Shown here in pieces: positions 1 through 7,443 of a stretch of DNA of 25,072 nucleotides. Where the stretch lies: assembly GCA_002392345.1 (NCBI GenBank), contig DGGU01000032.1, forward strand, positions 1 through 25,072, read 5' to 3'. Numbering within the stretch: position 1 is the first letter of the stretch; every line of letters begins with the position of its first letter. The translations under genes were made by a program, and so were the position numbers. The notes beneath the pieces were generated by a model. It worked only from the letters and a program-made list of their open reading frames with translations. It was not told the origin of the DNA and ran no database searches. The stretch is from Lachnospiraceae bacterium UBA3866 (GTDB taxonomy: Bacteria > Bacillota > Clostridia > Lachnospirales > Lachnospiraceae).

Positions 1-22
1 AAACGGAGTTTTTCGAGGTGCC
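1..22 (+). repeat. Left partial copy of the structured dispersed repeat
   Basis: These 22 bases are identical to 5347-5368, the last part of the full repeat. They hold the loop and 3' arm of its terminal hairpin (GTTTTTCGAG) followed by GTGCC. The window begins inside the repeat. After base 22 the sequence diverges, with only a loose resemblance (TATAGT against TTTAGT). The copy ends about 95 bases before the typA start. Confidence 0.85.
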
Positions 23-117
23 CTATAGTATTTATGGAAGGCAATTATTGGGGGAGATAATTTGCTTGTTTTTGATGTTGTAAAACAGCAGTTTACATAT
101 AGTTTTTGGAGGAAAGA

Positions 118-1953
118 GTGAATATAGTTCGTGATGATGTAAGAAATATAGCTATTATAGCCCATGTTGATCATGGTAAAACTACTTTAGTAGATGCACT
201 TTTGCATCAATCGGGTATTTTCCGTGATAATCAAGAAGTGGTGACTAGAGTTATGGATAGCAATGACCTTGAGAGAGAAAGGGGCATAACTATCTTATCT
301 AAAAATACTGCAGTAATATATAAGGGCGTAAAGATTAATATAGTAGATACTCCTGGCCATGCGGATTTTTCTGGTGAGGTAGAACGAATACTTAAGATGG
401 TGGATGGAGCGATACTTATCGTTGATGCATTTGAAGGAACCATGCCACAAACTCGCTTTGTGTTATCAAAAGCACTTGAGCTAAAACTTCCTATACTTGT
501 ATGTATCAACAAGATTGATAGGCCAGAGGCAAGGCCGGAAGAAGTTGTAGACGAAGTGTTAGAACTCTTCCTTGATTTAAATGCAAGTGATGAGCAGCTT
601 GATTGTCCATTCATATATATGTCAGCTAAGGCTGGCTATGCAAAATTAAATCTTGCAGACAAGAATGAAAACATGGTGCCACTTTTTGATATGATACTTT
701 CTTATTTTAAACCACCAGAGGGTGACATAGAAGCACCAACCAAGCTTCTCATATCTACTATAGACTATAATGAATTTGTAGGCCGTATCGGTATAGGTAA
801 GATTGATCAAGGAATAGTTTCTGAAAACAAGGAGATGGTTGTAGTCAATCATCATGATGCTAATAAAAAGAAAAAAATAAAAATATCTAAGCTTTATGAA
901 TTTGAAGGACTTGAGAGAAAAGAAGTAAAAGAAGCCAAACTTGGATCAATAGTTGCAGTGACAGGCATAGATGATTTGCATATAGGTGACACATTGACTG
1001 ATGAAAGCGATCTAACCCCCATAGTATTTCAGAAGATAAGTGAGCCAACAATCTCAATGTATTTTATGGTCAATGATTCGCCACTTGCTGGAACCGAAGG
1101 TAAATTCCTTACTTCAAGACATATAAGAGAAAGATTGTATCGAGAATTAAATACAGATGTAAGTCTTCGTGTGGAAGATACAGATTCACCAGACTGCCTT
1201 AAGGTATCAGGTAGAGGCGAACTCCATCTATCTATACTCATAGAGACTATGAGAAGAGAGGGATATGAATTTGCTGTATCTAAAGCTGAGGTTATATATA
1301 AAGAAGATGAGAACGGCAAGAAGCTTGAACCGATGGAACTTGCTTATGTGGATCTGCCTGAAGAGTTTTCTGGTTCAGTTATACAAAAATTAACTGCGAG
1401 AAAGGGTGTATTTAATGGTATGAGTAAAGGTCAAGGGGAGTTTGTCCGGTTAGAATTTCTTATACCATCAAGAGGCCTTATAGGATATAGGGGAGAGTTT
1501 TTAACTGATACTAAAGGAACAGGCATACTTAATACTATATATAATGGTTATGGCCCTTATCTTGGGGATTTATCATATAGACCTACGGGTTCACTTATAG
1601 CTTTTGAATCAGGCAATGCTGTCGCATATGGCCTTTTTAATGCACAGGAAAGAGGACTTTTATTTGTTGGGCCAGGCGATAAAGTATATAGTGGCATGGT
1701 AGTGGGTCAAAACCCTAAAAATGAAGATATAGAAGTAAATGTATGTAAAACTAAAAAACTTACTAATATGAGATCATCTGGGGCTGATGAAGCACTAAAA
1801 CTTGTACCCAAGAAGATAATGTCACTTGAACAGTGTCTAGAGTTTATAGACACAGATGAACTTCTTGAAGTGACACCGGCAAGTCTCAGGATAAGAAAGA
1901 AGATACTCGATCCAACTCTTCGTAAGAGAGCAAATATGAATAAACAATCGTAG
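118..1953 (+). CDS. typA: TypA/BipA ribosome-associated translational GTPase
   Basis: TypA/BipA is an EF-G-like GTPase that binds the 70S ribosome and supports subunit assembly and growth under stress or cold. The G1 loop AHVDHGKTT is at about residues 15-23. It is followed by an RGITI switch region, the G3 motif DTPGHADF and the G4 motif NKID, and the C-terminal part carries the family sequence SRGLIGYRGEF. The length of 611 residues is usual for the family. I chose GTG at 118 because GGAGG lies at 108-112, five bases upstream. An in-frame TTG at 106 would overlap that ribosome binding site. I see no convincing promoter between the left repeat copy and the gene, so the promoter may lie upstream of the window. 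The stop codon is followed by a short GTAGGGGC repeat and a small membrane-protein gene. Confidence 0.97.
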   Translation: MNIVRDDVRNIAIIAHVDHGKTTLVDALLHQSGIFRDNQEVVTRVMDSNDLERERGITILSKNTAVIYKGVKINIVDTPGHADFSGEVERILKMVDGAILIVDAFEGTMPQTRFVLSKALELKLPILVCINKIDRPEARPEEVVDEVLELFLDLNASDEQLDCPFIYMSAKAGYAKLNLADKNENMVPLFDMILSYFKPPEGDIEAPTKLLISTIDYNEFVGRIGIGKIDQGIVSENKEMVVVNHHDANKKKKIKISKLYEFEGLERKEVKEAKLGSIVAVTGIDDLHIGDTLTDESDLTPIVFQKISEPTISMYFMVNDSPLAGTEGKFLTSRHIRERLYRELNTDVSLRVEDTDSPDCLKVSGRGELHLSILIETMRREGYEFAVSKAEVIYKEDENGKKLEPMELAYVDLPEEFSGSVIQKLTARKGVFNGMSKGQGEFVRLEFLIPSRGLIGYRGEFLTDTKGTGILNTIYNGYGPYLGDLSYRPTGSLIAFESGNAVAYGLFNAQERGLLFVGPGDKVYSGMVVGQNPKNEDIEVNVCKTKKLTNMRSSGADEALKLVPKKIMSLEQCLEFIDTDELLEVTPASLRIRKKILDPTLRKRANMNKQS

Positions 1954-1964
1954 ATGATTGTGTC

Positions 1965-1986
1965 GTAGGGGCATGAGCCCGAAATG
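1965..1986 (+). repeat. Short GTAGGGGC junction repeat, copy 1
   Basis: GTAGGGGC at 1965-1972 begins a small hairpin, GGGC-ATGA-GCCC (1969-1980), in the gap between typA and the next gene. The GTG start of that gene follows three bases later. Related copies are at 2267, 7406 and 8769. Confidence 0.55.
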
Positions 1987-1988
1987 TC

Positions 1989-2270
1989 GTGGAGAACAAT
2001 AATAATAAAAATAAAATACTAGCCAAAGTGCTAGCGTGGATTTCTCTAGTTATTATAACTATATTTCTTTTTATTATAGCTTATGCGCTTGTTACTAAGA
2101 ATGGAAGACTTGCACTTGCTTTCACATTTGGGCTTATATTTTTCTCTGTAGTTTTATGGATAGGAATAAAACTATATAAAGATGCAGAAGAGTACAGAAA
2201 CTTAAAAGATAAAGAGAGAGAAACAGAAGAATTTATCAATATATCACATATGAATACAAAAAATTTGTAG
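1989..2270 (+). CDS. Small two-helix membrane protein, unknown function
   Basis: This 93-residue protein has a short polar N-terminus rich in Asn and Lys. Two hydrophobic segments follow at about residues 11-35 and 42-62, and the C-terminal tail is charged and rich in Glu and Lys. I do not recognise a named family. The only usable start is GTG at 1989, because the frame closes upstream and no other early start exists. There is no good ribosome binding site; the nearest purine run, AGGGG, is about 17 bases away inside the junction repeat. Expression may depend on coupling to typA upstream. Its TAG stop is itself part of the next GTAGGGGC repeat. It is probably real because it is membrane-like throughout and co-directional between typA and yebC, but the start is uncertain. 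Confidence 0.6.
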   Translation: MENNNNKNKILAKVLAWISLVIITIFLFIIAYALVTKNGRLALAFTFGLIFFSVVLWIGIKLYKDAEEYRNLKDKERETEEFINISHMNTKNL

Positions 2271-2320
2271 GGGCTCGTAAAACTCGCCCATACTGTAGGC
2301 GTGAGCTATGCGAGCGCTTG
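2267..2320 (+). repeat. Short GTAGGGGC junction repeat, copy 2 (double)
   Basis: GTAGGGGCTCG at 2267-2277 overlaps the TAG stop of the preceding gene. A second related unit, GTAGGCGTGAGC, starts at about 2295 and ends in GCGAGCGC. Both units can fold into short GC-rich hairpins in an otherwise AT-rich gap. The yebC ribosome binding site follows at once. Confidence 0.5.
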
Positions 2321-2336
2321 ACAAAGGAGAGGTTGT

Positions 2337-3068
2337 ATGTCAGGACATAGTAAATTTAATAACATCAAACACAAAAAAGAAAAAGCAGATGCAGCTCGTG
2401 GAAAAATATTCACAGTTATAGGTCACGAACTTGCTATAGCGGTTAAAGCTGGAGGACCAGATCCCAACAGCAATTCAAAACTTCGTGATGTTATAGCTAA
2501 AGCCCGCGCCAATAACATGCCAAACGATACTATCGAAAAAGGAATTAAGAAGGCTGCTGGAAATATTGATGCTGTTAATTTTGAAGAGCTTACTTACGAG
2601 GGTTTTGGGCCAGGTGGAGTAGCTATCATGGTTCGTGCTCTTACTGATAACAAGAATAGAACTGGTGGCAATGTCCGTTCGGCATTTACAAAGGGAAGTG
2701 GTAATCTTGGAACACAAGGTTCAGTTGCCTATATGTTCAAAGAAAAAGGACAGATCATAATCGACAAAGAAGAATGTGAAAAGAGTTCTGATGAACTTAT
2801 GGAACTTGTCCTTGAGAATGGAGCATCGGATTTTAATGAAGAAGCTGATTCATATGAAGTCCTTACAGAACCAGGTGATTTCTCAACTTGTCGTGAAGCG
2901 ATAGAAAAAGCTGGCATACCTATGCTTGAAGCTGATATAACTATGATACCAGAGAATTATGTGTCAGTCACTGATGAAGATGCAGTGTATGGACTTAGAA
3001 AGACTCTTGATCTTCTCGACGAAGATGAAGATGTAAAGGCATACTATACAAACTGGGAAGAAGAATAA
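2337..3068 (+). CDS. yebC: YebC/PmpR family protein
   Basis: YebC family proteins are cytoplasmic. Some members act as transcription regulators, and others have been linked to relief of ribosome stalling at proline-rich stretches. The N-terminus MSGHSKFNNIKHKK is the family signature. The three-domain length of 243 residues is typical, and the middle carries the conserved GPGGVAIMV and NLGTQGSVAYMF segments. AGGAGAGG lies about five bases before ATG 2337. The stop is only two bases from the glf start, so the two genes are probably co-transcribed. The sequence does not show which of the two family roles applies. There are no frameshifts or missing conserved blocks. Confidence 0.96.
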   Translation: MSGHSKFNNIKHKKEKADAARGKIFTVIGHELAIAVKAGGPDPNSNSKLRDVIAKARANNMPNDTIEKGIKKAAGNIDAVNFEELTYEGFGPGGVAIMVRALTDNKNRTGGNVRSAFTKGSGNLGTQGSVAYMFKEKGQIIIDKEECEKSSDELMELVLENGASDFNEEADSYEVLTEPGDFSTCREAIEKAGIPMLEADITMIPENYVSVTDEDAVYGLRKTLDLLDEDEDVKAYYTNWEEE

Positions 3069-3070
3069 TT

Positions 3071-4177
3071 ATGAATTATGATTATATACTTGTAGGTGCT
3101 GGACTCTTTAATGCCACTCTTGCAAGACTTATAAAAAAACAAAATAAAGAAGCTAAAATCCTTGTGGTTGAGAGAAGAGATCACATAGCTGGCAATATCT
3201 ATGATCAGAAGCTAGAGGGAATCACAGTACATAAATATGGTGCGCATATATTTCACACCAATGATATGGAAGTGTGGAAGTTTGTAAATGAAGTTACAGA
3301 TTTTAATCGTTTCACCAACTCTCCAATAGCCAATTATAAAGGCGAGATATATAATCTTCCATTCAACATGAACACCTTTGTGAGGATGTGGGGTATATCT
3401 ACTATACAAGAAGCCAAAGAAATCATAGCCAATCAAAGAAAAGAGATAAAACATGCACCAAGAAACCTTGAGGAGCAAGCTATAAGTCTTGTTGGTAGAG
3501 ATATATATGAGAAACTTATAAAGGGTTATACAGAGAAGCAATGGGGCAGAGATTGTAAAGACCTCCCTGCATTCATCATAAAGAGAATCCCTGTTCGCTA
3601 TACTTACGATAATAATTATTTCAACGATATAAAACAAGGTATCCCTCTTGAAGGTTATACCAAGATGATAGAGAAGATGTATGAGGGGTGTGAGATTTTG
3701 ATATCTACTGATTACATTAAAGAGAAAGATAGATTTAAAGGTGACGTTGTAGTATTTACTGGAGCAATAGATGAGTATTATGATTATAAATTTGGAGCTT
3801 TAGAGTGGAGAAGCCTTGAGTTTGAGGAAGAGATTATAGGGGTCGAAGACTATCAAGGCAATGCGGTAGTTAATTATACAGATAGGGAGACACCATATAC
3901 AAGAATAATAGAGCATAAACATTTTCTATCAGAGATTGCACCTTGCACTGTCATCACTAAAGAATATCCTAGAGAATGGAAGAAGGGCTTAAAAAAATAT
4001 TATCCTGTCAATGATGATACCAACCAAGCACTTTATAGTAAGTATGAAGAACTTGCTAAAAAAGAAAGCATTATATTTGGGGGAAGGCTTGGCATGTACA
4101 AGTATTATGATATGGATAAGGTGATAAGAGAGGCGATGGATTTATATAATGAAGATCCAAGGTTTAAGAAAAAGTAA
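3071..4177 (+). CDS. glf: UDP-galactopyranose mutase
   Basis: This FAD-dependent enzyme converts UDP-galactopyranose to UDP-galactofuranose, the donor for galactofuranose-containing surface glycans. The dinucleotide-binding motif VGAGLFNA is at about residues 8-15. The family blocks YTEKQWGRD, RIPVRYTYDNNYF and YTRIIEHKHF are intact and contain the arginines expected to bind substrate phosphate. The length of 368 residues matches bacterial Glf. It starts two bases after yebC with only a weak purine-rich site, which suggests coupled translation. The downstream secreted-protein gene overlaps its 3' end by 29 bases. No galactofuranosyltransferase gene is visible nearby, so the glycan that uses UDP-Galf must be made from elsewhere in the genome. 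Confidence 0.96.
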   Translation: MNYDYILVGAGLFNATLARLIKKQNKEAKILVVERRDHIAGNIYDQKLEGITVHKYGAHIFHTNDMEVWKFVNEVTDFNRFTNSPIANYKGEIYNLPFNMNTFVRMWGISTIQEAKEIIANQRKEIKHAPRNLEEQAISLVGRDIYEKLIKGYTEKQWGRDCKDLPAFIIKRIPVRYTYDNNYFNDIKQGIPLEGYTKMIEKMYEGCEILISTDYIKEKDRFKGDVVVFTGAIDEYYDYKFGALEWRSLEFEEEIIGVEDYQGNAVVNYTDRETPYTRIIEHKHFLSEIAPCTVITKEYPREWKKGLKKYYPVNDDTNQALYSKYEELAKKESIIFGGRLGMYKYYDMDKVIREAMDLYNEDPRFKKK

Positions 4178-5219
4178 AATAGCAATAATTTTAATTTTGT
4201 CACTACTTATGCAGAGTGTATCTTTTGCTGGGCATTTTATTGAGTTTGGTGGCATAAAAAGTTACATCAACGATGATGGAAGCTTCGCTACTGGATGGCG
4301 CTGGATTGATGTCGATGGTAACGGACTTTGTGAGTGCTATAGATTTGATGCCAATGGAATTCTTGTGACCAACACAACCATAAAAGATAAAGAAGTCAAT
4401 GAGTATGGTCAGTGGGTGGTTGATGGAGAGATACAACAAGTATATAAAAATAGCGGTAGGCCTTATAGTGCAACTAGTAAGATGCTTGATTTTGAGGATG
4501 ACAATAAATACATAGATGTAGGCACTGATTCAGTTACGCGAAGAATTAATGCAACCAAGAAAGAAATCAAATTGCCTCTAGGAACTGATAGCGAGATGAT
4601 GCCTGTGGGTCCTAAAGGAAAATTTGTAGCTTCTGGTAGTACGCTTTATGGGAAGGGCGCAAAGAAGAGAGTAGAGAGTAGACCAATCGCTACTACGAGT
4701 TCTTGGGGGATAATAGCCGATGCGATGGTTGAAGAAGAAGTTACATATCTCATATCATCTGACAGCATAGTTGCAGGGCGTGAGATGAGGAGGTTCATAA
4801 CCGCCAAAAATAAATTTACAGAAAGTTCTAATAATGTAAAGATATATGGTGGAGCAACTTGGAGTGACGTAATGACTCTTCAAGGTAATGGTGCCTATGT
4901 AAAGTTTAGTACTACTGATCCGAAGAGCAACAAATCAAAGTTTAGAGCAAATTATTTTGTTGTTGAAGTAGCACACCAGACTCATGGTGAATCAACGGCA
5001 GACACATATTGTGCTATAGAAGTGTATATCAATGGTAAGTCAATAGACGCATTTGATGATTTCTGCGATGGAAAGCCTGAGACAATTGAGATGTGGCTTG
5101 ATGATACGGATAAGACTATAGAACTTAGAGCCATAGTCACTGGTGATGCACCGGGTAGAAAGATATATATTCGCAATGCGAGATTTAGGCAGATTAAAAA
5201 CTTAGATGATAAGGACTAA
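4149..5219 (+). CDS. Secreted protein with a cell-wall-binding-like repeat
   Basis: The protein has 356 residues. A basic N-terminus and hydrophobic core (about residues 9-26) end at SFA-GH, a plausible signal peptidase I site. Residues of about 30-75 resemble choline/glucan-binding repeats, with the pattern GWRWIDVDGNG followed by CYRFDANG. The middle is Ser/Thr/Lys-rich. The last 120 or so residues look like a beta-sandwich, with alternating hydrophobic residues ending in IYIRNARF, but I cannot name the domain. ATG 4149 is inside the end of glf (29-base overlap) and is the only start that gives a full signal peptide. A weak GAGGCG site lies upstream. A role at the cell surface, perhaps binding a wall glycan, is inferred from this layout and from its neighbour glf. 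Confidence 0.75.
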   Translation: MKIQGLRKSKIAIILILSLLMQSVSFAGHFIEFGGIKSYINDDGSFATGWRWIDVDGNGLCECYRFDANGILVTNTTIKDKEVNEYGQWVVDGEIQQVYKNSGRPYSATSKMLDFEDDNKYIDVGTDSVTRRINATKKEIKLPLGTDSEMMPVGPKGKFVASGSTLYGKGAKKRVESRPIATTSSWGIIADAMVEEEVTYLISSDSIVAGREMRRFITAKNKFTESSNNVKIYGGATWSDVMTLQGNGAYVKFSTTDPKSNKSKFRANYFVVEVAHQTHGESTADTYCAIEVYINGKSIDAFDDFCDGKPETIEMWLDDTDKTIELRAIVTGDAPGRKIYIRNARFRQIKNLDDKD

Positions 5220-5223
5220 ATTA

Positions 5224-5252
5224 TTTACAATAGATATTATTTATGATAGAAT
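5224..5252 (+). promoter_or_regulatory. Sigma-A-type promoter upstream of the repeat and yajC
   Basis: The -35 box is TTTACA (5224-5229), the spacer is exactly 17 bases, and the -10 box is TAGAAT (5247-5252). Each box is one base from consensus. The predicted transcription start, about 5259-5261, falls at the first base of the structured repeat. The repeat would therefore form the 5' leader of the yajC transcript or be a separate small RNA. Confidence 0.6.
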
Positions 5253-5260
5253 ATAAGTTT

Positions 5261-5368
5261 AGGGAACCTCTAAAAAGGAGCATTTTTGAAAGCTTGCTTT
5301 CATAAAATGCGACGAATTTAAGGTTCCGGCTGGGCACATACTCGAAAAACGGAGTTTTTCGAGGTGCC
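5261..5368 (+). repeat. Full-length 108-bp structured dispersed repeat (possible leader RNA)
   Basis: Three nested stems can be drawn. P1 pairs GGAACCT (5263-5269) with AGGTTCC (5321-5327). Inside it, P2 pairs GCATTTTTGAAAG (5280-5292) with CTTTCATAAAATGC (5297-5310) around a CUUG loop closed by G-C, with one bulged T. P3 pairs GGCAC (5333-5337) with GTGCC (5364-5368) and CTCGAAAAAC (5341-5350) with GTTTTTCGAG (5354-5363), with an ATA bulge. The first 65 bases recur identically at 25008-25072 and the last 22 at 1-22. It could be a MITE-like or REP-like element or a structured RNA. No T-run follows P3, so it is not a simple terminator. Confidence 0.8.
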
Positions 5369-5404
5369 ATTTAGTGAATCATTTCTCACATAAAGGGGGA
5401 CAAA

Positions 5405-5749
5405 ATGGGATTATTATTAACAGGTGGACTTCAGTCTTTATTTGGCGGGCAAACTGGCATCATGGTTATATACATAGTATTTTTGATTGGTATTATGTAT
5501 TTCCTTATGATAAGGCCACAGAAAAAGGAAGAGAAAAAGAAACAAGAGATGCTTAATTCTCTTGCCATTGGCGATAGTGTACTTACAACAGCTGGCTTTT
5601 ACGGAATCATTATAGACATAACTCCTGACACAGTAATTGTCGAATTTGGAAATAACAAAAACTGTAGAATACCGATGCAAAAAGGGGCTATACTTAAAAA
5701 CGAAAAACCAAATTACAAACAAGAAACTAAGACAGAAGAGAAAAAGTAA
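5405..5749 (+). CDS. yajC: YajC, Sec translocase accessory subunit
   Basis: YajC is a small inner-membrane partner of the SecDF-SecYEG protein export machinery. The protein has 114 residues and a single hydrophobic segment at about residues 18-36, followed by the family hallmark RPQKKEEKKKQEM. After this come the conserved small beta domain (GDSVLTTAGFYGII) and a basic and acidic tail. A strong purine run, AAAGGGGGA, ends four bases before ATG 5405. A good promoter and the structured repeat lie upstream, and a perfect-palindrome terminator follows, so the gene can be its own transcription unit. A second reading frame starting at 5374 overlaps it but has no family features. Confidence 0.94.
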   Translation: MGLLLTGGLQSLFGGQTGIMVIYIVFLIGIMYFLMIRPQKKEEKKKQEMLNSLAIGDSVLTTAGFYGIIIDITPDTVIVEFGNNKNCRIPMQKGAILKNEKPNYKQETKTEEKK

Positions 5750-5756
5750 TTTTGAT

Positions 5757-5784
5757 GAACTCGTTATATAACGAGTTCGTTTTA
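5757..5784 (+). terminator. Rho-independent terminator after yajC
   Basis: A perfect 22-base palindrome (5757-5778) has arms GAACTCGTTAT and ATAACGAGTTC. It is followed by G and TTTT. It lies eight bases after the yajC stop and before the ribosome binding site of the next gene. Confidence 0.75.
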
Positions 5785-5801
5785 ACTTACGGAGAAAAAA
5801 T

Positions 5802-7403
5802 ATGTATGTAGATGGTAAAATTCTTATAGGAAAAGATGGGGACAAAGAATTCTATATATTGCCCAATATGGCCAATCGTCATGGTCTTATAGCTGGTGGA
5901 ACTGGCTCTGGTAAAACCATAACTCTTAAAGTTATGGCTGAGAGTTTTTCTAATATGGGTGTGCCAGTATTTCTTGCTGATGTGAAGGGAGATCTTGCTG
6001 GTATGTGTGTAGAGGGTGAAAACACAGATGACATGAAGAAAAGAATTGAGAAGTTTTCACTTGATAAGTACGGATTTAAGTATCAAAAATTTCCCACACA
6101 GTTTTTTGAGATCAGTAGAAAGAAGGGACTGCCTATAAGGACTACTATAAGCAATTTTGGTCCGACCTTACTCACTCATATATTTAATTTGAATCAAACT
6201 CAATCTGATATATTAAATCTTATATTTAAGATTGCTGATGATGAAGGCTTGCTTCTTCTTGATCTTAAAGATCTAAAAAAGATGATAGAGTATGTAGGCA
6301 ATAATATCAAAGATTTTTCATCGGCTTATGGTAATATAACCATGCCAAGCATCAACTCTATACTTAGATCGATGATCTCTCTTGAGCAGGAAGGCATAGG
6401 TTTACTTTTTGGAGAACCAGAACTTGAACTATCAGATATCATAAAGACAGATTCTGATGGCAAAGGGATAATAAGCATCCTCCATAGCGCGGCACTTATA
6501 CTTAGCCCTAAGGTCTATTCTGCTTTTATGCTTTGGTTCATATCAGAATTATATGAGTCATTGCCTGAAGTTGGAGATCTTGATAAACCTCGTCTTGTAT
6601 TTTTCTTTGATGAAGCTCATCTACTTTTTAATGATTGTCCTAAAGAGCTTCTTAAGAAGATAGACCAGATGACTAAGCTTATAAGATCTAAGGGAGTAGG
6701 TATATATTTTATAACACAAGATCCAACAGATATACCAGATACCATCTTACAACAACTTGGCAATAAAGTTCAGCATGTGCATAGAGCATATACAGCCAAA
6801 GATAAAAAGAATCATAAAGCAATATGCGATAGTTTTAGAGAGAATAAAGCTATAGATGTATCTGAGATATTGGAGACTCTTGGCACTGGTGAGGCGCTAG
6901 TGTCACTTCTTGATGAGAAAGGAGCTCCTAATATTGTAGAATTTGCGAGAATCTTACCACCTCAGAGCAAGATGGGTACCATAGATGATGCAACTCGTGA
7001 ACAGGTCATAAAAGCATCAAGTATCTATCTTAAGTATAAGGATGATGTAGATAGAGAATCGGCTTATGAGATATTAAATAAGAAAGTGGAAGAGAGCGCG
7101 GCAGCAATAGAGGCGGGTGAAGCGAAACTTACTAAAGAGCAAGAAAAAGAACTTAAGGCACGGCAGAAGGAACTTGAGAAGGAAGAAAAAACTAAGGCAA
7201 AAGAAACAGATAAATTAAATAAAAAGATAAATACTGCTATAAAAAGTGTTGCAAGATCAACTGGAAGCACTTTGGGCAGAGAAGTTACTAAAACTTTAAC
7301 AGACACAATATTTGGTTCTAATAATACAGCGACAAAAAGAGTTCTTGGAAATGTAGGAGCGGCACTTGGTCGTAACATTCTTGGTACTTTATTAAAAGGA
7401 TAA
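5802..7403 (+). CDS. DUF853/HerA-like P-loop ATPase (YjgR family)
   Basis: This protein belongs to the HerA-FtsK type of P-loop ATPase, in the branch known as DUF853 or YjgR. The cellular role of this branch is not settled. Walker A GGTGSGKT is at residues 32-39 and Walker B is VFFFDEAH, with D270 and E271. The arginine-containing RSKGVGIYFITQDP segment typical of the family follows. A long Lys/Glu/Ala-rich coiled-coil-like region covers about residues 425-480. The C-terminus is Gly/Ala-rich with GRNILGTLLKG. The length of 533 residues is near normal for the family. GGAG lies seven bases before ATG 5802, and a terminator separates it from yajC. It differs clearly from the larger HerA-like ATPase at 16634 and is not part of that cluster. 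Confidence 0.88.
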   Translation: MYVDGKILIGKDGDKEFYILPNMANRHGLIAGGTGSGKTITLKVMAESFSNMGVPVFLADVKGDLAGMCVEGENTDDMKKRIEKFSLDKYGFKYQKFPTQFFEISRKKGLPIRTTISNFGPTLLTHIFNLNQTQSDILNLIFKIADDEGLLLLDLKDLKKMIEYVGNNIKDFSSAYGNITMPSINSILRSMISLEQEGIGLLFGEPELELSDIIKTDSDGKGIISILHSAALILSPKVYSAFMLWFISELYESLPEVGDLDKPRLVFFFDEAHLLFNDCPKELLKKIDQMTKLIRSKGVGIYFITQDPTDIPDTILQQLGNKVQHVHRAYTAKDKKNHKAICDSFRENKAIDVSEILETLGTGEALVSLLDEKGAPNIVEFARILPPQSKMGTIDDATREQVIKASSIYLKYKDDVDRESAYEILNKKVEESAAAIEAGEAKLTKEQEKELKARQKELEKEEKTKAKETDKLNKKINTAIKSVARSTGSTLGREVTKTLTDTIFGSNNTATKRVLGNVGAALGRNILGTLLKG

Positions 7404-7405
7404 TT

Positions 7406-7430
7406 GTAGGGGCGAGCATTTATGCGCTCG
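7406..7430 (+). repeat. Short GTAGGGGC junction repeat, copy 3
   Basis: GTAGGGGCGAGC at 7406-7417 is followed by ATTTATGC and GCTCG. CGAGC (7413-7417) pairs with GCTCG (7426-7430). It sits in the 40-base gap between the ATPase gene and pfkA, just before the pfkA ribosome binding site. This is the clearest hairpin form of the family. Confidence 0.6.
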
Positions 7431-7443
7431 TAAAAGGAGACAT

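Noticed and set aside
106..117. TTG at 106 as the typA start
   Set aside because: It would place the GGAGG ribosome binding site (108-112) inside the coding region. GTG 118 has ideal spacing.
5374..5556. 60-codon frame overlapping yajC
   Set aside because: It is out of frame with the well-conserved YajC, has no family features and shares the same DNA.
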